Assembly (NCBI GenBank): GCA_025526915.1
Contig: JAHLKH010000232.1
Span: forward strand, 1-35,738
Source of the DNA: Entophlyctis helioformis
Lineage: Eukaryota > Chytridiomycota > Chytridiomycetes > Chytridiales > Chytriomycetaceae
Reading direction: 5' to 3'
Length of the DNA: 35,738 nucleotides
In this document: one piece after another, positions 9,894-19,545 of the stretch
Position numbering within the stretch: the stretch's first letter is position 1
How the letters are laid out: the number at the start of each line of letters is the position of its first letter
Position numbers and translations under genes: made by a program
The notes under the pieces: model-generated
Told to the model about the DNA's origin: nothing
The model's database searches: none
The model's input: the letters and a program-made list of their open reading frames with translations, nothing else

Positions 9894-12368
9894 ATGTTCA
9901 GAGGTGGCCATCACAGGTCAGCCGGCATCCCAGCTGGCATCTGAGCCGGCATCTCAGCCAGCCGAAGCGGCACACCAACGATGCCTGCTGTACATGCTGA
10001 CGCTGTTGCGTTGACAGTTCCTCGCATCGTCATGGGCATCACGAGCATCGTCAGGGGCACGGCTTCGCACACCAGCCTCGCGCTCCGCCGTATTGGCACT
10101 CCATCTGGCGAGCCATTCGCCTCAAGCACACGATAGTGCCCCGCATCCTGCCAGTCATTGCCGCCTCGACACTGTGGACATCGCTAATTGTCATGCTGCA
10201 CAAGAGCGGCGTGGTGCCATTTGTCTTTTTCGAGGACAAGTGCGTCTGGCTCCTGGCCCATGTTGCAAGACCTGCCTGCTCTGCCCGCCCTGCCTGCTTG
10301 CCATGCGATGCACACACTGACCTCCCGGATCTCGCGTGTGCATCGACAGACTCATTTCCATGCTGGGCATTGCGCTTGCATTCCTGCTGGCCTTCCGCAC
10401 CAACCGAGGCTTCGACAGGTACTGGCAGGCTGCCCAGCTGTGGACGTCGCTGTCGATCCAGTCGCGCAACCTGTCGCGACTCATCTGGAACGGCGTGCAA
10501 GAGCCGACGCCTCGCCACCGGATCGAGAAGCTGCAGATGGTGCGCATGGTCCTGGCTGTTGCCGTGGCTACCAAATGCGCATTGCGGACAGGTATCGCGG
10601 GTGATCGCGAGAGAGCGCAGCAGCGGCAACAGCGACGGCTGAAGCGCGCACTGCGCAAGAATGGCTTGACTCATGGCCAGCACAACCACCACCACAACCA
10701 GCAGCAGCAGTCGTTTGATCAGTCGGATACCGAGAGTCTGCGAGCTACTCCCGCTTCGTTTGCATCATCGACGTCGACAAGTCCATTGTCGCGAATACCG
10801 CCCGACATTGACGAGGAAGTGGCGCAGTTGCTGCCGGTCAACTACTTTGATGTCGCAACGTGGCGGCAGAGCATGGTTGTTGTGCCAGAAACTCGCGGCG
10901 ATCAGCCAGCCACTGGCTCTGGCACGATCATGGCCGGAGCAACGGTTCAAGGGAATCTTGTCCAGGACATCTCAGCAACCAGCGATTCGTATTCAGCCGA
11001 CTCTACCGTGTCCGAGAATGACGACTGTGCTTACGGCGAGGCTGCAACGCCAAGAGCCAACACCATGTCTGTTGGGCCCGGTGGTTCAGGACTGCATATG
11101 CTACAGCAGCAGAACCTTGAGTCGCGCATGGATGCGAGCAGTCTGCGAAAGCGACATACTCCAGATGCTCGGGAGCCAAGTCCAATGCCAGACCATAGAC
11201 AAGGCACGCCGAAATCGTCGTCGGCAGCATCCAGCAGACGCGGGTCTCTGGCTTTGCACAGTCAGGACTGGCCATCAGCATCAGCAAATGGAACGGTCCA
11301 TGCCGTAGCACCAAGACGCAGCCAGCGGCTACGCATGCGTGCCGAGTCTCAGCAAGCCATGTCTGATCCAGCCCACGTCCCAGCCGTTGTCATTGACAGA
11401 AACGAGGCAATCGCAAGACAGACGCCGCCTCGGCTCGCGTCAAGGTCGACTCTGCGCGTGATCCTGCACCAGTCGCACTTTGGCCCAGACCCACACAGTG
11501 CACCGCTGTACCAACTGGCTGATCATAATCTCACGTTGGGCGGGAGCAGCCACAGCTTCTCGAGCTTTGAAAGTGATTTTGACAATGCTCAAGCAGCGCC
11601 ATTGTCAGTGACCGACCATTTGGCTGCGCCAAGATTCTCGACCGCATCGTTGGAAGGCACAGCAGCGTCGCCGGCAGAGTCGCATCCAGGCTCGCCGGCG
11701 GATCCGGTGACCACGCCTGCAACAAGCCCCATGCGCCGGTTTCCCATGTACGACCAGAACGGGTACATGGTCATCAACACGCCGCTCGACATTATCCACC
11801 GTGTCGGCTTCTACATCCGACGCCAGCGCCAGAGCCATCTGGTCGACCCAGACGACGTGCCATCGATGACGCAGGCCGTCAACACCATCATCGACTCTGT
11901 GACCAAGTTTGAGCAGGTCTGTTCCAGCGATGCTGTTTTGCAACAGAGGGCTTGTACTGACACGTGTGGCTGCCAGATCTTGAACGTGCCGATACCGAGC
12001 TCGTATGACGTGCACATGAAACAGATTCTGATCATCTACTTTGCGGCGCTGCCGTTCCAGTTGTCGCGCACGCTCGGATGGGCCGTGATCCTCATTGCCA
12101 TGGTGGTGTCGTTTGCCTTTTTCGGCGCGGATGCCATCGCCTCTGAGATTGAGGAGCCGTTTGGGTTTGACGAGGTGAGTGGAATGGGATGGGATGGGAT
12201 GGGATGGGATGGATGCGCTAGTTTGATGAGCGGATGGTGACGGCTGGACTGACAGCCAAGGATGGCGCTCGACAGAACGATCTGCCGCTGGACTATTTTT
12301 GCACACGGCTCAAGGGCGACATCGAGTACATTATCGAAGGACCGCTGCTCGACAACGACGAGACGTAA
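9894..12368 (+). CDS. Bestrophin-like anion channel family protein with a large internal insert
   Basis: Member of the bestrophin/UPF0187 (YneE-like) membrane family, anion channels in characterised members. Five exons (9894-9916, 10018-10239, 10350-11916, 11977-12174, 12276-12368) join in phase to 700 residues. Family landmarks are YWHSIWRAIRLKHTIVP, a membrane segment IAASTLWTSLIVML, LAFLLAFRTNRGFDRYWQA, then near the end ILNVPIPSSYDVH, a hydrophobic LPFQLSRTLGWAVILIAMVV, and IEEPFGFDE with NDLPLDYFC. Between the two halves, roughly residues 165-545, lies a Ser/Pro/Thr-rich insert of about 380 residues without recognisable domains. The first exon starts only 60 nt after the ZIP stop codon and is the least certain part; it gives a His/Ser-rich N-terminus. 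The intron 11917-11976 is 60 nt with no in-frame stop, so retention would add 20 residues. Confidence 0.85.
12185..12210 (+). other. GGGAT tandem repeat, possible G-quadruplex
   Basis: About five consecutive GGGAT units in the last intron (12175-12275) of the bestrophin-like gene. Four or more GGG runs with two-base loops fit the general G-quadruplex pattern on the sense strand. The reverse motif, ATCCC, recurs near 4740. Confidence 0.55.
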
Positions 12369-12428
12369 AGCCTACACCGCAGCCACCACGTCCACGATCG
12401 CCACGTTTAGATGCAAGTGTAGGCACAG

Positions 12429-12434
12429 AATAAA
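12429..12434 (+). promoter_or_regulatory. Poly(A) signal AATAAA of the bestrophin-like gene
   Basis: AATAAA lies 60 nt after the bestrophin-like stop codon, in the 133-nt gap to the convergent MEF2 stop at 12502. Its position and orientation suit 3'-end formation of the plus-strand transcript. Confidence 0.6.
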
Positions 12435-12501
12435 GCATTCATTTTGCAAGCCGTGCCTCCCCTGCAACAGCGGACAGATAGCCGCAGACGCCACGCGCAG
12501 C

Positions 12502-15239
12502 TCAGTAGCCACGCGTTGCGCGCACGAGCTGCTGCTCCTTTTCGACCGACATGCTCTCGTACCCGCGCAGTGCCATGAGGAACTCGCCCGTGCCGCCCGT
12601 CAATGCGCGCAGGTTGGACGAGTACCCAACCAGCTCAGAGAGCGGTGCCCGCGCGTGCACAACATGCTTGACCACGCCCGCGCCGCCGCCGCCGGCATTC
12701 GGCTCAGGGTCTTCCGAGTCCATGCCCAGCACGTTGCCACGGCGCGTGCCCGCAATGTCCTTGGTGACCGTGCCCACATGTGCGTCCGAGACACGAATGT
12801 CAACATCCATGACCGGCTCAAGCAGCCGCATGCCGCCATGGGACTTGAGCACGTGGCGGAGACAGTGGTGCGCGGCCGTGCGGAGCGCAGACGGCGTCGA
12901 CAGGTCGGGGCCATAGAGCTGCACGGTCTGCACTGTCACGTGGATGTGGGAGACGGGGAAGCCGAGGATCGGGCCGCGGCTGAGCGCACCGCGGATGCCG
13001 GCTTCCAGCGCGTCAGAGAGCTCACGAAGCGGTGCGTGGTCCGACAGATCGATATTCTCTGGACCGACCGTGACCATCTCGGGCGTCAGCCGAGCAGTGA
13101 CGGATGTGGTCTCGGCAACAGACGCCGACGCTGATGCGGAAGCTGATGCCGATGTGTCCACTGCATCCGAAGCCTCAAACTGGCTGCTGGGATCGTATGT
13201 CGACTGCACCGTAAGCGTCACGTCGCACTTTTGTCGCTTGCCAAACACCTCGGCGTCGTAGTGGATCGTATGCGGGATCGACTCGCCAAAGGCAATCGTT
13301 TCGCGGTAGCTGATTTCGACCTTGCCCAGATGGGCCTTGACCTTGTAGACCTCATGCAGCCGCTCGCCGGCAATCTCCAAATGCAGCTCGCCCATGCCGC
13401 CGAGAAGCGTCTGGCCGGTTTCTTCGTTGGTCGTGATGGAGAGCGACGGGTCTTCGCGGAGTAAGTTTTCAAGTGCCTCTGTGAGCGCCTTCTCGTCCGT
13501 GACACTGGCCGACTCGCAGGAGCGCACAAAGACGGCCGGTGGGATCGGGATGGAGTGCAGTTCAATGGGCCGCTTGTCTGTGGACGCGAGGAGGGTATCG
13601 CCTGTTTTGACGTGCTTGAGGCCGACAATGGCGGCAATGTTGCCCGTCTCGACGCGTGGGATCTCGTCGTAGTCGTCGGCATACAGCTCGAGCAGCTTTG
13701 TGGCGCGCTCTTTGACGGGCTTGCGATCGCGATTGTGCTTGGAGGCCGCGCCAGTCTCTGAGCCAGCAATGCGCAGCACAGACCGTGTTTCGAGAGTGCC
13801 GGAATACACGCGGACATAGACGAGCGGGCCGCGCGCCGGATCGTACACGACCTTGAACGCCAGTGCACATAGCTGTTCATCCGTCAAGGGGATCTTGACC
13901 TTTTTGCCGTCTGGCTGTGTGGCGACGGCAGGTGGCGTGTCGAGTGGCGAAGGAAGGTAGTCGACAATGGCGTCAAGCACGGGTTGGACGCCCATGTTGC
14001 GGAATGCCGCACCGCACAGCACAGGAACAGCCTTGCCAGCAATCGTTGCTCTGCGGCAAGCCGCGCGGATAGCCTCGGCAGGCACACGCGCATCCTCGCC
14101 ATCGCATTCCAGAAACACTTCGACAATGCCTTCGTCCATCTCCGAGAGCATCTCGATGAGTTCAGAGCGACTCGCCACTGCAGCAGAACGCACAGCATCC
14201 CACTCGGGCGAGGCGCTTTCGGGACCCGTTAGAGAGGTGCGCGTGACCACTCCGCCGTTCTTTGGGTCGCTGTGCCAGTCAAGACGCTCCATTGTGATGA
14301 GATCGACAACACCAGCCAGCTTGCCGCCCATGCGATCACTCGTCGTCGGAACACCTTGATCATCCAGGAACACGGGCAGCTGGCAGACCACGGGCTGGCC
14401 CCAGCCACCGAGCCGCTTGCGCATCGCCGCGAGCGTCTTGGAAAACGACGCACCGTCACGATCCATCTTGTTGACAAACGCAATGCGCGGGATCCTGTAT
14501 CTGTTTGCTTGGCGCCACACGGTCTCGGTCTGAGCCTCGACGCCTGCAACGCCGTCCAGGATGCAGACAGCGCCGTCCAGAACACGCAAACTGCGCTCGA
14601 CTTCGATGGTAAAGTCGACATGGCCAGGCGTGTCGATGAGGTTGAGGCGATGGTTGCGCCAGGCGAGTGGGATGCACGCCGACTGGATGGTGATGCCGCG
14701 CTCGCGCTCCATCTTGAGGTAGTCTGTGACGGTTGATCCCTCGTCGACATCTGTCGGGACGATCGTTGCGTGTGAGTTGCAGCGAGGCAGCATGCGAGGG
14801 AAGGGATGAGCGGCAAGGACGCACTGCCGATGCGCTTGGTGTAGCCGACATAGTACAGCATGCGCTCGGTTGTTGTCGTCTTGCCCGCGTCAATGTGCGC
14901 AATGATGCCAATGTTGCGGATTGCCTTTGGCGGGATGCTGGACGATCGGCCGCTGGTGGCCGCTGGAGTCGCTGGTGCAGCGGCAGCGGCTTGCCGTGCA
15001 GCCGAGGACGTGGACAGCCGCGCACAGCGATGCTGGCTGCCTGTGAGGTTGGGCGAGAGCCCTGTGAAGGCGTTTGTGCGAATGCGTCTGCTGGCGATGG
15101 CATAGGCATAGGCAATGGCACTGGCCGGTGCCGTTGCTGTGTGCAGAGACCGCCTGGCAGTGGGCGGTGCGAGCGGCAGGCGTGGCCGTGGCCGAGCTGC
15201 GCATGCAGCCACTTGCAGCATCCCTCTTGCAGCGTGCAT
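12502..15239 (-). CDS. MEF2: Mitochondrial elongation factor G2 / ribosome-releasing factor 2
   Basis: Translational GTPase which, with mitochondrial RRF, splits post-termination ribosomes in the matrix. Exons are 14825-15239 and 12502-14750, with a GTGCGT donor; together they encode 887 residues. The first 105 residues are Arg/Ala/Ser-rich with few acids, a clear mitochondrial presequence. GTPase motifs follow: [14 protein letters not shown] (G1, about 113), [11 protein letters not shown] (G2), DTPGHVDF (G3) and NKMD (G4). Later come the domain IV/V motifs [18 protein letters not shown] and [16 protein letters not shown]. The spacing around [20 protein letters not shown] and the RRGN motif match GFM2/MEF2 rather than EF-G1. 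An Ala/Ser repeat ([12 protein letters not shown]) sits in domain IV. The gene is convergent with the bestrophin-like gene and divergent from ARMC7. Confidence 0.93.
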
Positions 15240-15343
15240 GGCTCACACGGGTGTCCTTGCGGCTTGCTTGGCGTGCGGGTTGCCGACGGCGTGACGAATC
15301 GTCCAGATCACGTCGAACCTGGCGCTGCACCAACCAAGCGCAC
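15240..15343. promoter_or_regulatory. Short bidirectional promoter between MEF2 and ARMC7
   Basis: The ATGs of the two divergent genes are only 104 bp apart, so both transcripts must start inside this stretch or within each other's 5' region. I see no TATA or CCAAT box. Confidence 0.6.
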
Positions 15344-16105
15344 ATGTTCCACTCGGCAGCCAGCATCCGACGGCGCACGGGCGCAGACGACCTGGGCCGC
15401 TTCGAGTTCCTGCAGCAGCTGGTGACCGAGTACGAGGCGTTTGCGGCAGCCGGACCGGCGGGATCGGCCGAGGCACGCGAGCGGCTGGCACGGCTGGCCA
15501 ACTTTGCGTACGATCCCATCAACCACGGCTTCCTGTGGGACCTGAACGCACTCGACCTGTTCCTGGACGCCATGGCCTTGGCGGGCGACGTGCACGGGCT
15601 GGGCGGCCGCGACCTGCTTGCGCAGCAGTTTGCGGCTGGCGGCCTGTGCAACTTTTGTCTGGGTGAGGACTGGGCGGGATGGTTGTGCCGGCTGCAATGG
15701 TCGTGCCGGCGGCAATGGCCGTGATGCGCGGGCAGCAGCTGACCAGCAGCCGGTGCGTGGACAGAGCCGCGCGTGATGCGGTCGCTGGCACAGGACGATC
15801 GGCTGGCGGTGGTTCTGCGGTGCCTCGAGGCCGAGAGCGCCGACACGGTGCTGTCTGCCCTCACGATCCTGTGGTTTGCGTCGCAGAGCGGCCATCTGGC
15901 GGCGATCGCTGCCTGCGAGCCCCTGCGGGCCTACCTGGAGGCTCTGGCACGCACCACCACGGCTGCCGCACCCACGAGTGCCGCAACAACAACAACAACG
16001 ACGACGACGACGACGACGACGACGAGTGCACTTACCATAAGCCCCGAGCAGGCGCGCGTATCAAAAGTTGCGCGCGTCTGCCTGCAGGATTGGTTTCTGC
16101 CGTGA
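15344..16105 (+). CDS. ARMC7: Armadillo-repeat protein ARMC7 homologue
   Basis: Homologue of ARMC7, a small armadillo-fold protein found with spliceosomal complexes in animals. Exons 15344-15662 and 15765-16105 (GTGAGG donor, GTGGACAG acceptor) give 219 residues. Matches to the family in order are FEFLQQLVTEYEAF, LANFAYDPINHGFLWDLNAL, LDLFLDAM, FAAGGLCNFCL, then across the splice VLRCLEAESADTVLSALTIL and, near the end, VSKVARVCLQDWF. Between the last two is a run of Thr codons (about residues 182-195) that the animal protein lacks. Length is otherwise close to the family's roughly 200 residues. The assignment rests on the FAYDP and GGLCN blocks and on collinearity. The functional role is inferred from the animal protein. 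Confidence 0.85.
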
Positions 16106-16245
16106 CGGCCGAGGTGGCCGAGGAGGCCGAGGCGGCAGTGGAAACGAAGATGCGGTGCGGGCGCCGGTGCAATGGCGGGCGGTCAGCGGTTGGCGCAGGC
16201 ACGCTCTCTGCACGCTCTCTGCACGCACTGGCCATTGGCCGTCTG

Positions 16246-16285
16246 CCATCGCATCGCATCGCATCGCACCGCATTCCATCGCATT
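16246..16285. repeat. GCATC/GCATT pentanucleotide repeat
   Basis: About eight imperfect GCATC units in the 243-nt gap between ARMC7 and the GRAM-domain gene region. A short CTG run follows at about 16305. Confidence 0.8.
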
Positions 16286-16989
16286 TTCGATTGCACCTTG
16301 ACCCGTGCTGCTGCTGCTGCTTCTGCTGCTGCGCCGCCCTCTTAAGCGATGCCCTCGCCCGCCCTTCCCGCCCCTCCCGCCCCTCCCGCCGACCCTTTGC
16401 CTCTGCAGCCACTGCCTCTGCAACAGCTGCAACAAGAGCAGCAGCAACAGCCTCTGCAACAAGAGCCACAGCCACCCACTGCTGCCATCTCGCCTGCTGC
16501 ACCAGCAACAGCACCAGCACCAGCCGCTCCTCCCACAGACGCTTCCTCTCCCAGCCAGCCTTTGCCCGCCATGCCCCTGCAGCCTCCGCTCTCGGCCCTG
16601 TCGGCGCCCTTTGTTGCCCCGGCCCCGTCGCCCTCGGGCCTGCCACCGTCGTCGTCGGCGTCGTCGGCCGGCGTGACATCATTCCACAGAAAGTCGGCCT
16701 CGCTGTCGTCTACTGCATCGACCGACTTGAACGCATCTGGCCGATCGCACCTGCACCACCACGGCAGCATTGCCAGCAGCATCGTCGGAAGCCTCGTCAA
16801 CATGGCTGCGACCCAAACGTCTCCAACACCGTCTCGGCCACCGTCTCGGCCGCCGGCGTGCCGTCTGTGCCCCGTTCCGCGGAGGATTCGCATCACGCCG
16901 CGGGTCCGTCGGCCGCGGCTGATCCTCCGGTCCAAGCACACCCACACGCACACTTTGCGCAAGAGTACACCTTGCCGTCGGCAACAGCC

Positions 16990-18359
16990 ATGAGCCAGCT
17001 GCAGGAACAAGGGCAAGAGCACCAGCAGCAAGACGGCCTGCCCAGGCGCCGCAAGACCGTCAACTCGCTCTCGCCCGCTGCCAGCCACCCGTCCGACGCT
17101 CGCCGCTCATCCACATTCCCAAAGGCGGACTCCAGATCCAGATCGAAGACGGCAGCTCTTGCCCAAGACTCCGCTCGTGCCGATTCCAGCGCTACGCTCG
17201 ATGCGTCCAGGCCGAGCACTGCGATGTCGCCGCCCGCCCCCGATGCCCTGTCGCTCATCATGGAGGCGGCCATCAAGTCCAAGCCCCGCAACAAGGAGTT
17301 CCACAAGATCTTCAGCCCGCCGCTCATTGCCGACTACGAGACCTGCATCGACTGTGAGTCAGTTGCCGTCAGAGCGCCGTCTCAATCTGCTGCGGAGCAA
17401 CCAACGTGGTGGCGTAGCCCGAGCCCTTGAACTGACATATGGCTCCGTTGGACTGCACCTGCAACAGCCTTCATCTGCGCCTGGCAAAAGGACATCCTGC
17501 GCCAGGGCAAGCTGTACGCCACCCTCGAGCACTTTTGCTTCACCTCCAACATCCTTGGCATCACTGCGACTGTAAGCGCTCCTTTCTTGTGTCCACACGT
17601 CTTCTGTCACGCGACCCCACCGAGTTGATCTGCGCTTGGCCTCCCCCTCAATCCGCACATCTCCGGCGTCTACTGCTGCTGCGCCCCTGCAGACTCTTTG
17701 GCCGTTTGGTCAGAAGCGATGCACGACACTGACCGACACTCTGCCTCTTGCCTCCTCCACAGGCCATTATCAAGGTCAGCAAGATCCGCAGCATCGTCAA
17801 GGCCAATGCTGCGTTTGTGATCCCCAACGCCATCCTCATCACAACACTCGACGGCACCGAGTACTTTTTCGCCTCATTCAACGCCCGTGACTCTGTCCTT
17901 CGTATCCTGACCACCATCTGGCAAAAACACCGCGAGCAGTTTGAGCTGCGGCGCGAAGGCTCGTCGGTGTCGACGGCATCCACAGTCATCACAACCACCG
18001 AGTCCAAAGACTCGCAGGACGACTGCGACAGACTGCTTGACCATGATCTCGTGGATTCGCCCGACAAGTCCTTTCCCGACAACGAGCTTGGCTCTTATAC
18101 CCTCCGGCCCGGCGCATTGAGATCGGCTGCTCTGGCCGACCATGCACGGCGCGGCGAACACCAGCTGTCTGGCGTGGACAATGGCATGCTTGTGATGCTG
18201 CTCGTTGCCATCTGCTTCTTTGTCAGCATCGGCATGCTTGTCGTTAGCGTGCAGATGCTGTGGAAGGTGCAGGGTGTGGTGGGACGCATGGACCGGTCAC
18301 TCGGCGACTATGCCAACATGGCCACCGTGATCGCAAAGTCTGCGGGCAAGTCCATCTAG
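16990..18359 (+). CDS. GRAM-domain, single-pass membrane protein (membrane contact-site type)
   Basis: A GRAM (PH-like) domain binds phosphoinositides or sterol-rich membranes; with a C-terminal anchor such proteins sit in the ER and act at contact sites (Lam/GRAMD family). Exons 16990-17353, 17468-17571 and 17763-18359 give 354 residues. The GRAM core is visible across the splices: KEFHKIFSPP, FICAWQKDILRQGKLYATLE, HFCFTSNILG, ITATAIIKVSKIRSIVKANA, ILITTLDGTEYFFASFNARD. One membrane segment (MLVMLLVAICFFVSIGMLVV, about residues 293-315) is followed by a short helical tail. There is no VASt sterol-transfer domain, so it resembles GRAMD2-type proteins. Upstream, a Pro/Gln-rich open frame beginning at ATG 16349 continues to about 16820 and then appears to resume in another frame. 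The true start may therefore be 16349, with a frameshift or unseen intron. Confidence 0.8.
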
Positions 18360-18505
18360 ATCCAGACCCTCATCCACACCTCTTTTACCCATCCTTTGTT
18401 CACATATACACCTTTTTGGACCTCTTGCCGTTTTACACATCCAGTCCTGTCCAAGCTGGTTGCCTTTATTCAACCCGACGCTCCTTACACGAGCGACGGC
18501 TCTGA

Positions 18506-19235
18506 TCACCAGCGCTTGATGAGGTGGATGCCCGGGCCTTCTGCGCTCTCATCGGCCTCGAAGCCAGCACCCGCAAACAGCAGCCTTGCAGGCTCGATCT
18601 CGGACTCGCTCAGCTCGGCCGGCAGCGTCGCCACGACGGTGCGGATCTTGTCGCCCATCGCGTCGGCCTTGTCCGCAGGTGCACTCGCCTCCTTGACCAC
18701 ATTGTCCAGCATGAGTTTGCCTGCCGTCCATGTGTTAGTCGAGCGTCTGTCCAGCATCCTGCGCACATCTACTGTTGGCAGCCGAGACAGCCGAGACAGC
18801 CGAGGCAGCAGTGGCAGCAGTGGCAGCCGAGACAGCAACCGACGACACCAGACGCACCAAGACCGTATCGCTGGTAGGCTGGCAACACGGCCAGCGCAAG
18901 CACCCGCAGCGACGAGCCGTCATCGCTCTTTTGGCAGAGAACGGCGCCGGCGGGGATATCGTTAAAGTACCCTGTTCCTCGGCATGCATGGCGTGTGTCA
19001 GTCGTTGATGGCCAGCGCCGGTGAAGTGGCCGGTCGGTGAAGCGGTTGGTCGGTCCAACGCACCCATGCGGGTAACCGACTCGAGGGCAAGCGTCTTCTT
19101 GAGCGTTGCGTCGTCGGCGAGCGGCACCTTGCCGCCGCACGCAGCGTTGTGGACGGCCTTGGCCTGGTTGAGGTTGTTGGGCGTCAGGAACCCAAGGGCG
19201 GTGCGAAAGTACTTGCTGTTGCCCTCGACCGTCAT
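18506..19235 (-). CDS. NAA50: N-alpha-acetyltransferase 50 homologue (GNAT family)
   Basis: GNAT acetyltransferase resembling NAA50 (San), which acetylates N-terminal Met of nascent chains and associates with the NatA complex. Exons 19064-19235, 18858-18971 and 18506-18720 splice in phase to 166 residues, with GTGCGT donors at both introns. Family features are FLTPNNLNQAKAVH at the N-terminus, YFNDIPAGAVLC, then LRVLALAVLPAYQRYGLG, the beta4/acetyl-CoA loop with the Q/RxxGxG-like signature, joined to KLMLDNVV. The C-terminal part (about residues 115-166) diverges from animal NAA50, with an acidic helical stretch replacing the usual YYKRI motif region and ending HLIKRW. Substrate specificity cannot be judged. 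The gene converges with the GRAM gene 146 bp away. Confidence 0.8.
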
Positions 19236-19545
19236 CGTCTATCGGTGGTTTGTGCAAGTGCTGTAAAAGGGGATCAAAATCTGGCGTGGCCGTTCACATC
19301 GCATTCGGCATGGCCGCACTGATCGACTGCTGCTGCTGCTGCTGCTGCGAGAATCCGACAGGCTTGACCACACTCAAGGACCAGTCCTCCTCATCGGCCA
19401 AGGGCGTCACACAAAGCACGGGCGAAGATGTATTTACAGGCCATGAGATGAATGCATATATAGATCGGCCATGAACGAAAGGTGTGTGTGAGAGGAAGAG
19501 AGGGAAGAAGAGAAGGAAGGAGAGGGAGGGAAGGAGGGTGAGAGA
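19236..19545. other. Intergenic gap between NAA50 and the GATA gene
   Basis: Contains the NAA50 promoter and the 3' end of the GATA-factor gene. It holds a CTG run of about seven units (19327-19348), a CATATATAGATC stretch near 19454 that is AT-rich for this window, and a GAGAGGAAG-type purine tract (19485-19535). I see no gene. Confidence 0.5.
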
